Source of the DNA: Chloroflexota bacterium
Lineage (GTDB): Bacteria > Chloroflexota > Anaerolineae > Anaerolineales > Villigracilaceae
Length of the DNA: 23,046 bases
Assembly (NCBI GenBank): GCA_021796315.1
Contig: JAJYOH010000022.1
Location: 1-23,046 of the forward strand
Direction: 5' to 3'
In this document: in pieces, positions 7,347 to 15,688 of the stretch
How the letters are laid out: each line of letters opens with the position of its first letter
Position numbering within the stretch: position 1 is the first letter of the stretch
Program-made: the position numbers and the translations under genes
Notes under the pieces: generated by a model
The model's database searches: none
What the model was told of the DNA's origin: nothing
The model's input: only the letters and a program-made list of their open reading frames with translations

Positions 7347-8897
7347 CTAGAGCGGGATGTTGCCGTGCTTCTTGGCCGGATTCACATCACGCTTATTCTG
7401 TAACATTTCAAGCGCGTTGATCAAACGCGGACGCGTCTCTTTCGGTTCGATCACATCGTCGACGTATCCGCGTTCTGCCGCTACATAAGGATTGGCAAAC
7501 TTCTCGCGGTACTCAGCCACCAATTCCGCTTTGCGCTTGACCGGGTCTTTTGCTTTCTCCAACTCCTTGCGGAAAACGATGCTGACCGCGCCATCCGGTC
7601 CCATGACTGCGATCTCAGCAGTCGGCCAGGCCAAATTCAAGTCACCGCGAATATGTTTGGACGACATCACGCAATAAGCGCCGCCGTAAGCCTTGCGCGT
7701 AATCACGGTCAGTTTGGGAACAGTCGCTTCACAATAGGCGTAAAGCAGTTTAGCGCCTGAACGGATAATACCGCCATGTTCCTGATGTGTTCCGGGCAGG
7801 AAACCGGGAACATCTTCAAACGTGATGATGGGGATGTTGAACGAATCACAGACGCGAACAAAACGAGCGGCCTTTTCGCTTGCATCAATATCAAGTACGC
7901 CAGCCAGCACAGCCGGCTGATTCGCAACGATGCCTACCGAATGTCCGCCGAGACGCGCAAAACCAACCACAACGTTTGCGGCGAAGTTTTCGTGAATCTC
8001 AAAGAAGCGCCCATTATCCACGATCATGTGAATGACTTCCTTGATATCGTAGGGCTTGTCCGGCGACTCGGGAACGATGGTGTTCAACTCCTCTTCCATG
8101 CGCAGGGGATCGTCTCCGTTTGGAACAAAGGGAGGATCTTCCATGTTGTTCTGTGGAAGATATTCGAGCAGTTGGCGAATGAGGAATAATGTGTCGGCTT
8201 CGTTGTCGGCGGCTACGTGGCATACACCTGATTTTTCAGAGTGAACACTTGCGCCGCCCAAATCTTCAAATGAAACATCCTCATGCGTCACAGTCTTGAC
8301 CACATCCGGGCCGGTGACGAACATATAGGATGAGTTGCGCACCATGAAAATAAAATCGGTCAGGGCGGGCGAATAAACCGCGCCCCCGGCACAGGGTCCC
8401 ATGATGACGCTGATTTGCGGGATTACGCCTGATGCCAGCGTATTGCGTAGAAAAATGTCTGAATAACCGCCCAACGAAACAACGCCTTCTTGGATGCGCG
8501 CTCCGCCTGAATCGTTTAATCCGATCACGGGTGCGCCCGATTTCATGGCCATGTCCATGACCTTGCAAATTTTTTCCGCGTGCACTTCTCCAAGCGAACC
8601 ACCGAACACAGTGAAGTCCTGCGAGAAAACATACACCAAACGCCCCTCGATGGTGCCCCAACCGGTTACGACGGAGTCGCTTAAAAATTTCTGCTTATCC
8701 AGATTGAAATCATGAGTGCGATGTTCAATGAAAGAATCCACTTCATGAAAAGAACCTTTGTCGAGAAGGATATCAAGACGTTCGCGAGCTGTCAGCCGGC
8801 CCTTCTTGTGTTGTGCTTCGATACGTTCCACCCCGCCGCCCAATTGAGATTTGGATTTCATTTCACGCAGATGGATGATTTTCGGGTTTTCGCTCAT
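7347..8897 (-). CDS. pccB: Acyl-CoA carboxylase carboxyltransferase (propionyl-CoA carboxylase beta type)
   Basis: A 516-residue carboxyltransferase that moves CO2 from carboxybiotin to an acyl-CoA, probably propionyl- and/or acetyl-CoA. Two crotonase-like halves are visible. The N-terminal half has [14 protein letters not shown] (33-46), [11 protein letters not shown] (128-138) and [15 protein letters not shown] (167-181). The C-terminal half has [11 protein letters not shown] (360-370), [15 protein letters not shown] (401-415) and [11 protein letters not shown] (423-433). The C-terminus ends HGNIPL, close to that of animal PCCB. The position following GGAY is Cys409, where I recall Asp in classical PccB. 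The ATG overlaps the 3' end of the upstream membrane gene by 35 bases, with AGAG upstream. It forms a three-gene enzyme set with the two genes that follow. Confidence 0.94.
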   Translation of the reverse strand: MSENPKIIHLREMKSKSQLGGGVERIEAQHKKGRLTARERLDILLDKGSFHEVDSFIEHRTHDFNLDKQKFLSDSVVTGWGTIEGRLVYVFSQDFTVFGGSLGEVHAEKICKVMDMAMKSGAPVIGLNDSGGARIQEGVVSLGGYSDIFLRNTLASGVIPQISVIMGPCAGGAVYSPALTDFIFMVRNSSYMFVTGPDVVKTVTHEDVSFEDLGGASVHSEKSGVCHVAADNEADTLFLIRQLLEYLPQNNMEDPPFVPNGDDPLRMEEELNTIVPESPDKPYDIKEVIHMIVDNGRFFEIHENFAANVVVGFARLGGHSVGIVANQPAVLAGVLDIDASEKAARFVRVCDSFNIPIITFEDVPGFLPGTHQEHGGIIRSGAKLLYAYCEATVPKLTVITRKAYGGAYCVMSSKHIRGDLNLAWPTAEIAVMGPDGAVSIVFRKELEKAKDPVKRKAELVAEYREKFANPYVAAERGYVDDVIEPKETRPRLINALEMLQNKRDVNPAKKHGNIPL

Positions 8898-9309
8898 AAG
8901 ACTCTCTTTGAAAGTAATTCAGATTTTTAGGGTTGAGAACAACCGCACTTACAAAAACTAACAGGATAACGTTGATCAGAAGATCGAAGGGCCAATTGGC
9001 GCGCATCTCAGTCTGGACGAAAAGCCGGTCGGCCCAACCCCAGGCTGTGTACAAACCTGATGCCGCAAGCAGAGCCGTGCGCATATGAGGTTTTCTGTTC
9101 CACCAACACCACAACAGGAAGAATCCCGTCAAAGCCCAGAACGCGCCCGTCCCTGCAATGTAGACGGGTCCCGGATACGGCGCATACATCATCAGAGTGT
9201 CACGCCAGAAGATGCCTGTTGCGAAGCGCAAGATGTTCCAGGCTGTCAGGATTAACACCAGCCATAGAACCAGAGTTACTTGAAATGAAAATTTAAATCC
9301 CGGTTTCAT
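8863..9309 (-). CDS. Small integral membrane protein, unknown function
   Basis: A 148-residue protein with about four hydrophobic segments: near 8-30, 48-70, 78-98 and 107-128 (for example [17 protein letters not shown] and [16 protein letters not shown]). It ends in a charged tail. An upstream in-frame start at 9357 would fall inside the preceding gene; the ATG at 9307-9309 shares one base with the preceding stop (TAATG), a classic coupling arrangement, so it is preferred. The 3' end overlaps pccB by 35 bases. I do not recognise the family. Placement behind a GT-C protein suggests a membrane partner of that enzyme, but this is only positional inference. Confidence 0.75.
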   Translation of the reverse strand: MKPGFKFSFQVTLVLWLVLILTAWNILRFATGIFWRDTLMMYAPYPGPVYIAGTGAFWALTGFFLLWCWWNRKPHMRTALLAASGLYTAWGWADRLFVQTEMRANWPFDLLINVILLVFVSAVVLNPKNLNYFQRESYERKPENHPSA

Positions 9310-11393
9310 TATTGGACCGGTTTCGGTAAAAGCCGCATCAGATCTTTGTCGGCCCAACTGGCAACTGTTTCGAGACGGTCGGTATATTGACCGCGATAAG
9401 GTGTGCCTTGCAGCATGGTGGAATTGGCAAATACGTAACGCATACCGCCATTGTATAAATAATCGGAACCAATGCCATTTTTTATGGCTTGGAAATATTC
9501 ATTGCTGTTGGCCAACCCGTCCATGTTGACGACAGTTCTATCGTGAATAAAGTAAGCGAAACTTCCGCCGCCAGTCATGCCGATAATGGCGCCTGGTTCA
9601 GTGTTTGCCTCCAGGAAGGGAATTACATCCATATAAGGCGCATCGGGCGGTGTGGTTCCATGCGGCATCTGTGAGCTGGTGTCCTTCCAGTAACTGAAAG
9701 ACATTTGTGCGCCGAGCGCCGCGACCAATACCCAGGTCAGGGTTTGTGCGATTGCCCATCTCTTGAACAGGAGATCGAACAATGTGTTTACGAGTAATGC
9801 GACGATAAAAACTGAAAGGATTTGTTCTGTCAGCCAGTACCATCCTTTTAAAGCTGAATATCCGGTGATATTGTAGGAAAGTATCTGCAGCCAGCTTCCA
9901 ACCAGCAAAGGGATCAAGCCGGCTTTGACAATGGCCCTGACTGATTGCTTTCGTCTCAAGAGAAGAATACCGCACAGAATAATTATGGCGACCGCAATGA
10001 TGATCAAGAAATAATTGCGCCAAAGTATGGTGCTTACTGATGCCGGGTCTTTGTAAAAAAGCAGGTTGCTCAAATCTCTCAGCAGAGTTATTGGTTGTCC
10101 CCAGGAATTGGAACCGTTTGGATCCAAAGTTAGAAATGAAAGTATGTCCCTGGGTCTGAGACCGTAAATGATGATTGCAAACGTACCCCACCAGCGCTTG
10201 ATCTGTCCGCTGACCGGACTGAATGTGCCAAAAGCGAGTTTGCTCCACAGCATATAGATGGCCATTAAGCTGCCGAGAACTCCGTAGTATGCCGCCCCTT
10301 CCCTAAACCAGTCCTTCCAGTATTTTTTTAATTGTACGAGGGGGGGCGTTGTGACCACATTTGCGTTGGGTGTGCGGAACAGATATGCCAGGCCTCGAAT
10401 GATGAGGATGAAGACAAACGTGAACACAGCGTCCAATAATAAAATGACGGCTGAGAAAGTCGGCAGAATGTGAAGCGCTCCTCCCGCCAATAAGATAATG
10501 GACAGCGGCAAACTGCTGACGGCAATCGCCAGCAAAATATTTTGCAATACTTTAAACAATTTCCAGCTGCCCGGCTGTTGATAAAGCCCCAAAAAGTAGA
10601 AGGTTGGAATTTTGACGATCAACGCGGCTGCGATCAGGATTATTGTCGTGTTGGTTGAGTTGTAATAGTCTGGCAATCCAAGCCGTGTAATGAAGGCCGC
10701 CAGCGCCGCGCCGAGAACAGCCAGAATATCGAGCGGCAGGAGATAACGCATCGGCGTAGAGCGGAACACGATCCAGATTCCTGCGATGATGGTGAAAAAG
10801 GCCAGGTCGAGTCTGCTGAACGCAACCAGCAATGCGATAAATCCCAGTAATGCAATTTGTTGAATGCCGGGTTGGGTTGTGCGCCATTTCTGTTCAAACT
10901 TGTACATCATGTAAAGAAACAGCATGACACAAAACAGACCAATCCCCGATTCGAGTCCCTGCCTGTAATACGACCAGACCATGAACGGACTGAACACCCA
11001 ATAAATAGCCGCCAACGCTCCGGTTAGGCGCGAGACCGTGGCGCTGAGCAATCGGTAAAGGAGGATGGCGGTTGAAACGCTGAGCAAGCTCATGACGATG
11101 AGCAGGACGCGCAGAGGCAGGATCAGATCAAAACGCGCCAGCGCAAAAATTGGAATGCAGATCAGCATCCATAGCGGGTGATAGCCATTAGTCAGATGGA
11201 TGCCGTCCATCGTACTGCCCAATCCCATGCTGATGTTCTGTGCGATTTTAAAATAGTAATAAGCGTCGTCGCGGATAAACCAATTATTTGCAAAATTCCA
11301 TGCGTCGGATGTGGCCGCAAAGATTTGAATTGGCATGTATACGATCACGAGCAGACTTTCAAACCATGGAAACTTTTTCGAAAATATTTTCAT
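9309..11393 (-). CDS. Large GT-C-type membrane protein (putative polyprenyl-phosphate glycosyltransferase)
   Basis: A 694-residue polytopic membrane protein with many hydrophobic helices. After the first helix an extracytoplasmic loop carries FIRDDAYYYFKIAQNI (39-54), with the paired acidic residues (42-43) typical of ArnT/PMT-like GT-C glycosyltransferases, followed by LTNGYHPLW (67-75). A soluble C-terminal segment begins near 590 (MDVIPFLEANTEPGAIIGM), as in related mannosyltransferase-like proteins. It would use a lipid-linked sugar to glycosylate a lipid, glycan or protein outside the membrane; donor and acceptor are unknown. The start lies four bases after the dehydrogenase stop. A run of seven C in the coding strand near 10340 is a possible slippage site, but the frame is intact. 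Confidence 0.82.
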   Translation of the reverse strand: MKIFSKKFPWFESLLVIVYMPIQIFAATSDAWNFANNWFIRDDAYYYFKIAQNISMGLGSTMDGIHLTNGYHPLWMLICIPIFALARFDLILPLRVLLIVMSLLSVSTAILLYRLLSATVSRLTGALAAIYWVFSPFMVWSYYRQGLESGIGLFCVMLFLYMMYKFEQKWRTTQPGIQQIALLGFIALLVAFSRLDLAFFTIIAGIWIVFRSTPMRYLLPLDILAVLGAALAAFITRLGLPDYYNSTNTTIILIAAALIVKIPTFYFLGLYQQPGSWKLFKVLQNILLAIAVSSLPLSIILLAGGALHILPTFSAVILLLDAVFTFVFILIIRGLAYLFRTPNANVVTTPPLVQLKKYWKDWFREGAAYYGVLGSLMAIYMLWSKLAFGTFSPVSGQIKRWWGTFAIIIYGLRPRDILSFLTLDPNGSNSWGQPITLLRDLSNLLFYKDPASVSTILWRNYFLIIIAVAIIILCGILLLRRKQSVRAIVKAGLIPLLVGSWLQILSYNITGYSALKGWYWLTEQILSVFIVALLVNTLFDLLFKRWAIAQTLTWVLVAALGAQMSFSYWKDTSSQMPHGTTPPDAPYMDVIPFLEANTEPGAIIGMTGGGSFAYFIHDRTVVNMDGLANSNEYFQAIKNGIGSDYLYNGGMRYVFANSTMLQGTPYRGQYTDRLETVASWADKDLMRLLPKPVQ

Positions 11394-11397
11394 TTAC

Positions 11398-12429
11398 CTA
11401 TCCAATATCCAAAGTGATTTTTCCGAACTGTTCGCCGCGCCAGAGTCGTTCCTGGGCGCGCGCCGCATCTTTCAGCGGAAAAGTTTTATCGAGCACCGGT
11501 CTTAGTTTACCGGCTGTCACCAGATCCATCACGGTTTTGAAATCCTTCAAGTGACTCATCGTGGAGCCGATGATGGAAAGATGTTTTGCAAAAATAAAAC
11601 GGTTGTCAATTTCAAATTTCGGGCCGCCGCTATTTCCAACCGTCAACAAGCGCCCGCCCTTTCGCAAGGCGCGCAGGCTGAGCATAAAAGTCGTCCCGAC
11701 GTTATCAACCACCAGATCGGCGCCCCGCTTTCCGGTCGCAAGAAAGACCGGCTTGGACCAATCTTCATTTTTGGAGCGGTCGATCAGGATGTCTGCGCCA
11801 ATCGATTCGGCGCGACTCAACTTATCCGCATCCGAACCCACGACGATAACTTTTGCGCCGCTTAATTTTGCGATCTGCACGCTGGCAGTGTTGACGCCTC
11901 CGCCCGCGCCGACAATGACGGCAGTTTCACCGGCCTGCAAATTTCCGCGTGTGATGAGCGAATGCCACGCGGTTTGATACACGAGGGCCGCTGCGGCCGC
12001 GGTATGGAAATCAAAATCGTTCGGCAGTTTATAAAGTTGTCGAACCGGCAGGCTGACAAATTCCGCGTACGTGCCGCGAATTGTCTCGCCGAGCAAATGC
12101 CAGTTGCGGCACATGTTGTCCCAGCCGGAGAGACAGGCCTCGCATTGACCGCAGCCGATGTTGGCATTGATGGCAACATGATCGCCAACTTTGAATTCAC
12201 TCAGGCCTTCGCCCAATGCAAATATTTCGCCAGCGCCATCTGCGCCGTTGATGTGGGGGAGTTCCAGCTTTATGCCCGGCCAGCCATTGCGGACAAGAAC
12301 GTCCATGCGATTCAACGCCGCGGCCCGCAATCGAATTAACGCTTCGCCGGATTTTGGTTCAGGCGTGGGAAATTCGGCGTACTCCAAAACTTCGGGCCCG
12401 CCGTGTTGGTGGAATAAAACTGTTTTCAT
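11398..12429 (-). CDS. Zinc-binding MDR-family alcohol dehydrogenase / quinone oxidoreductase
   Basis: A 343-residue medium-chain dehydrogenase. The coenzyme domain has GAGGGV (174-179) and a following SD (199-200) in GSDADKLSRA. The structural zinc loop is complete: C93, C96, C99 and C107 in CGQCEAC plus a later Cys. The usual catalytic zinc ligands are not: where GHE is expected the protein has GADGAGE (62-68), and the Cys of the first ligand position is replaced in AALNRMD (37-43). This mix suggests a zinc-free active site, as in quinone oxidoreductases, with structural zinc retained. The open frame extends to 12696, but that part overlaps the acyl-CoA dehydrogenase; ATG 12429 starts the recognisable MDR domain, ten bases after the previous stop. 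Confidence 0.9.
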   Translation of the reverse strand: MKTVLFHQHGGPEVLEYAEFPTPEPKSGEALIRLRAAALNRMDVLVRNGWPGIKLELPHINGADGAGEIFALGEGLSEFKVGDHVAINANIGCGQCEACLSGWDNMCRNWHLLGETIRGTYAEFVSLPVRQLYKLPNDFDFHTAAAAALVYQTAWHSLITRGNLQAGETAVIVGAGGGVNTASVQIAKLSGAKVIVVGSDADKLSRAESIGADILIDRSKNEDWSKPVFLATGKRGADLVVDNVGTTFMLSLRALRKGGRLLTVGNSGGPKFEIDNRFIFAKHLSIIGSTMSHLKDFKTVMDLVTAGKLRPVLDKTFPLKDAARAQERLWRGEQFGKITLDIG

Positions 12430-12439
12430 TCTCTGATGA

Positions 12440-13609
12440 TTATTTAAGACCCAGCTCTGAGCGGCTGATGACCATTCGCTGGATCTCGCTGGTGCCTTCG
12501 TAAATCTCTGTGATCTTCGCGTCGCGGAAATATCGTTCGACGGGAAGTTCCTTGCTGTATCCCATGCCGCCGTGAATCTGAACTGCGGCATGCGCGCAAT
12601 ACATGGCTGTTTCAGATGCGAATAATTTTGCCATCGATGACTGAAGCGTGAATCTTTCGCCGCTGGTCTTCGATCTTTCCTTCGCGGAGGCGGCATTATA
12701 AATCAACAAGCGCGCGGCTTCGATGCGCGTCTTCATGTCTGCGATCTTGAATCCCGTGCCTTGGAATTCGCCGATCTTTTGTCCGAAGGCTTCGCGCTCA
12801 CGCGCGTAAGCCACGCTGGCTTCATAAGCCGCCTCGGCGATTCCCAAAGCCTGCGTTCCGATTCCGATGCGGCCAACATCCAACACGGTCATGGCGATTT
12901 TGAATCCGTCGCCTTCCTTGCCGAGCAAATTCGAAGCGGGAATTTTGCAATCTTCAAAAATCAATTCGCTGGTGGCCGAGGCGCGGATGCCGAGCTTCGG
13001 TTCTTTTTTGCCGCGCGTAAAACCCGACAGATTTTTCGCATCCAGCAAAAACGCGCTGACGCCTTTTTGTTTTTTCGCGGGGTCGGTCATCATGAAAACC
13101 ACAAAATAATCTGCGACGGGACCGGACGTGACCCACGACTTGCGTCCGTTCAGGATGTAGGAATCGCCGTCGCGTGTGGCGCGGCTTCGCATCGTTCCCG
13201 CGTCCGAGCCGGACATCGGTTCAGTCAGCGAATACGCGCCGATGGCTTTTCCCGATGCCACTGGTTTCAGGAACTTTTGTTTTTGTTCCTCGGCGCCGAA
13301 GGTCATAATGCCGTGGCAATAGAGTGAATTATTGACCGACATGATCACGCTGTGAGACGCATCCACTTTTGCGATCTCCTCCATCGCCAGGACATAAGCC
13401 AGCGTGTCCATGCCTGCGCCGCCGTATTGCTCCGGGACTTCGATGCCCATGAAGCCCATCCCGCCCATTTTCTTGACCGTCTCGTAAGGGAATTCCCCGC
13501 TCTCGTCGAATTGTGCTGCGATGGGCGCGATCTCTTTTTGTGCAAAATCGCGGGCCGCATCGCGGATCATTTTGTGTTCATCGCTGAGTGGGAACAAAAC
13601 ATCGCTCAT
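12440..13609 (-). CDS. Acyl-CoA dehydrogenase
   Basis: A 389-residue FAD flavoprotein that oxidises short-chain acyl-CoA to the trans-2-enoyl-CoA, passing electrons to ETF. Family features in order are EVPEQYGGAG (58-67), the FAD/substrate segment AYSLTEPMSGSDAG (126-139), NGRKSWVTSG (156-165), AREREAFGQKIGEFQ, and QIHGGMGYSKELPVERYFRDA. It ends with TEIYEGTSEIQRMVISR, where Glu371 fits the catalytic base of the short-chain/butyryl-CoA type. The ATG has GGAGG five bases upstream. The gene lies 45 bases after rsmA, and a TATAAT in that gap may give it its own promoter. The neighbouring acyl-CoA carboxylase suggests a shared acyl-CoA pathway. Confidence 0.95.
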   Translation of the reverse strand: MSDVLFPLSDEHKMIRDAARDFAQKEIAPIAAQFDESGEFPYETVKKMGGMGFMGIEVPEQYGGAGMDTLAYVLAMEEIAKVDASHSVIMSVNNSLYCHGIMTFGAEEQKQKFLKPVASGKAIGAYSLTEPMSGSDAGTMRSRATRDGDSYILNGRKSWVTSGPVADYFVVFMMTDPAKKQKGVSAFLLDAKNLSGFTRGKKEPKLGIRASATSELIFEDCKIPASNLLGKEGDGFKIAMTVLDVGRIGIGTQALGIAEAAYEASVAYAREREAFGQKIGEFQGTGFKIADMKTRIEAARLLIYNAASAKERSKTSGERFTLQSSMAKLFASETAMYCAHAAVQIHGGMGYSKELPVERYFRDAKITEIYEGTSEIQRMVISRSELGLK

Positions 13610-13637
13610 GTGAGCCTCCGTAGAAAAGTATGGCGTG

Positions 13638-13643
13638 ATTATA
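13638..13643 (-). promoter_or_regulatory. Candidate -10 box for the acyl-CoA dehydrogenase gene
   Basis: A perfect TATAAT on the minus strand lies in the 45-base gap between rsmA and the acyl-CoA dehydrogenase gene, about 30 bases before its ATG. No convincing -35 or TGn extension accompanies it, so this internal promoter is tentative. Confidence 0.35.
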
Positions 13644-13654
13644 CCGCCTGCAAG

Positions 13655-14485
13655 TTAGTTGTATTGACCGCAGAGCGCCCACCACTCATCCATGCTTAAT
13701 GTCTCGGCCCGTCGTTGTGGATCGATTCCGCTGCGTTTGAGCAGGGACTCAGACTCGGCGGGCTGGATGTGCAACCCGGCTGACAAGGAATTCCGAAGCG
13801 TCTTCCGCTTTTGGCTGAAACCGGCTTTGATGAGTTTGAAAAAGTCAGGGAGCAGGGCAGAGGGGATAAGGGCGGATGGATAAATCTCGATCCTGACCAC
13901 GGCTGAATCAACACTGGGCGCAGGGAAGAATGCGCTGGCTGGAATTTGTGCGGCGATGGATGGCCGTCCATAGACTTGCACGCTCAACGCCAGCAGACTC
14001 ATATCGGGCGGCGTCGAGCAAACGCGTTCGGCAACTTCTTTTTGGATTGTCAAAACGATTCGGCGCGGCTTTGGTTCAGATTCCAACAGGTGGCGAATGA
14101 TGGCCGATGTGATGTTGTATGGAATATTGGCGGCCACGATGTAATCTGGCGGCAGGTTGAGATCCTTCGGAGAAAAGTCAAGAATATCGCCGTGGATTAA
14201 ACGGACGTTTGCATAAGGTTTGAGCACGCCTCGTAAAACGGGAATCAGTTTCTCGTCCAGTTCGACCGCCGCTACTTCGTGCGCCAAAGCTGCCAGATGC
14301 CGCGTCAAACTGCCAAGGCCGGGACCGATCTCCAGTACCGAATCTGCATTTTCGATCCCAGCCGCGGCAGCTATATTTTCCAGCGCAAGCGAGTCTTCCA
14401 GGAAATTTTGGCCGAGACGTTTATCGGCGCGCAGGCCGTATTGTTTGAGAATCGACGCGGCAGTGAGATGCGGAATAGTTTTCAT
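13655..14485 (-). CDS. rsmA: 16S rRNA adenine(1518/1519)-N6,N6-dimethyltransferase
   Basis: A 276-residue KsgA/RsmA methyltransferase. It dimethylates two adjacent adenosines in the 3' terminal helix of 16S rRNA late in 30S assembly; loss classically gives kasugamycin resistance. Motifs are KRLGQNFLED (22-31), the SAM loop EIGPGLGSLT (52-61), VELDEKL (74-80), HGDILDF (98-104), and the catalytic NIPYN (120-124). The family's C-terminal GFSQKRKTLRNSL is also present. The open frame extends to 14602, but ATG 14485 overlaps the preceding TGA as ATGA and starts directly before the conserved domain. Its neighbour upstream is a DUF348-G5-3D protein, an arrangement also known from Firmicutes and Actinobacteria. 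Confidence 0.96.
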   Translation of the reverse strand: MKTIPHLTAASILKQYGLRADKRLGQNFLEDSLALENIAAAAGIENADSVLEIGPGLGSLTRHLAALAHEVAAVELDEKLIPVLRGVLKPYANVRLIHGDILDFSPKDLNLPPDYIVAANIPYNITSAIIRHLLESEPKPRRIVLTIQKEVAERVCSTPPDMSLLALSVQVYGRPSIAAQIPASAFFPAPSVDSAVVRIEIYPSALIPSALLPDFFKLIKAGFSQKRKTLRNSLSAGLHIQPAESESLLKRSGIDPQRRAETLSMDEWWALCGQYN

Positions 14486-15681
14486 TGCAGCACGTACATA
14501 ATATTCGATGGCACGGGGGCCAGGAAATAAACAGTCACATACTTCCCCCATTGACCGCCTTCCTGTGCGTATTGGGCGTCGGTATATCCAAGATCGATCC
14601 ACAATTTGCCGGGGATGCCGCCGCCGGTGTCTTCAACTGTGGCATATCCATAGCCGGGGATGTATAAGGCCTGGCCGCGCATGTTGACATACCAGTTGTA
14701 AATAAAAGCCACCACGCCTTTTTGCACCGGCTTGCCGCTGGCTGTGCCGGGATAACAACGGTCAGCCGCTGAGTGGCAAGGCGAATAAGAAGTGGCGAAC
14801 ATTTGCACCGCGCGCCAATATTGAATTTGCACTCCATCCACAGTCATGGTGTGGACGACAGGCTTTGTGCCGTATCCGACCACGCGGTCTTTCGGCGGGC
14901 GCACAACAGTTTCAGATTCGGTTTGCCGCGAAACTTCCACGCCATCCTGATAGCGAATACGCACACGGCTGACGGATAAACCGGGTTGGCCGGGTTGCAA
15001 AATTTCCTGATGGTCCAGCTCTACATCCGGCGAAGATTGAAAATCACTTTTGAATGGGATGGATTTTTGCGCCAGTACCACTGATTCGCTGATTCGCAAA
15101 ACGCGTATCTGCCCATCCTGAGGCAGCGCTTCATTCTCGGACGGTTGGCTGGAGTCCAGCCCGAGCAGCGGAATCCCGGCTTCGGCCAATGCGCTGCCAA
15201 TCGTCGCGGCCGAGGAGCGGATGCGAATCTGCTTGCCATCCACGCTGACGGTTAATTCGTGCGATGGTGTGTAAGTCACATTCATTGCATCCGTGATTGG
15301 CGTATCTGCTGGCGGGTTGAGTTGGTCCGCCGCGAAAATCTGCACACCTGTTTGAGCGATTGCTTCGCCGACAGTTCGTGTCGTGGTTTGAATTGTCTTG
15401 CCGTTGACCGTGATCGTTCGCGCGCGCAGAATTTGAAGCGTGATGGTTTTTGTAGAAGGAAGCGGCTGGTCGAGCGGGACAAGGTTGCCGTTGAATAAAA
15501 CGCGGTCAGCCGAGCCGAGCACGCTGCCGGCCTGGACGATGAGCTTGCCTGGCACGCGTTCGTTCGTGGTCAGCGTGCGGATTTGCTCGCCATCCATGAT
15601 CGTGACGGTCGAAGATGTTTGAGGCTGGCACGAGATCAGAAAAAATAAAATGACCGGAACCAGCCAGCGGAGAATTTTCAT
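14482..15681 (-). CDS. DUF348/G5/3D-domain cell-wall lipoprotein (YabE/RpfB-like)
   Basis: A 399-residue exported protein. The N-terminal hydrophobic stretch ends in a lipobox LISC with acceptor Cys18. Ubiquitin-like DUF348 repeats follow: a degenerate one at about 24-80 and clearer ones at about 88-138 (TITVNGKTIQTTTRTVGEAI) and 141-195 (ELTVSVDGKQIRIRSSAATI). A G5-like domain covers about 196-272, and a C-terminal 3D domain about 295-388, with ATSYSPC, VEDTGGGIPG (349-358) and WIDLGY (361-366). The 3D domain is a double-psi barrel with the Asp residues of MltA-like lytic transglycosylases, so peptidoglycan cleavage or remodelling is likely. The start lacks a Shine-Dalgarno and lies seven bases after the nucleotidyltransferase stop. 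It overlaps rsmA by four bases. Confidence 0.9.
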   Translation of the reverse strand: MKILRWLVPVILFFLISCQPQTSSTVTIMDGEQIRTLTTNERVPGKLIVQAGSVLGSADRVLFNGNLVPLDQPLPSTKTITLQILRARTITVNGKTIQTTTRTVGEAIAQTGVQIFAADQLNPPADTPITDAMNVTYTPSHELTVSVDGKQIRIRSSAATIGSALAEAGIPLLGLDSSQPSENEALPQDGQIRVLRISESVVLAQKSIPFKSDFQSSPDVELDHQEILQPGQPGLSVSRVRIRYQDGVEVSRQTESETVVRPPKDRVVGYGTKPVVHTMTVDGVQIQYWRAVQMFATSYSPCHSAADRCYPGTASGKPVQKGVVAFIYNWYVNMRGQALYIPGYGYATVEDTGGGIPGKLWIDLGYTDAQYAQEGGQWGKYVTVYFLAPVPSNIMYVLQ

Positions 15682-15688
15682 GTTGTAA

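Noticed and set aside
10336..10344. Run of seven G/C in the GT-C gene as a phase-variation site
   Set aside because: Seven residues is short, the frame is intact and nothing else points to switching; kept only as a remark.
12430..12696. N-terminal extension of the MDR dehydrogenase
   Set aside because: It overlaps the acyl-CoA dehydrogenase gene on the same strand in another frame and reads as low-quality Arg/Ser-rich sequence; the MDR fold begins at 12429.
14486..14602. N-terminal extension of RsmA
   Set aside because: It lies inside the upstream lipoprotein gene; the ATGA overlap start at 14485 directly precedes the conserved domain.
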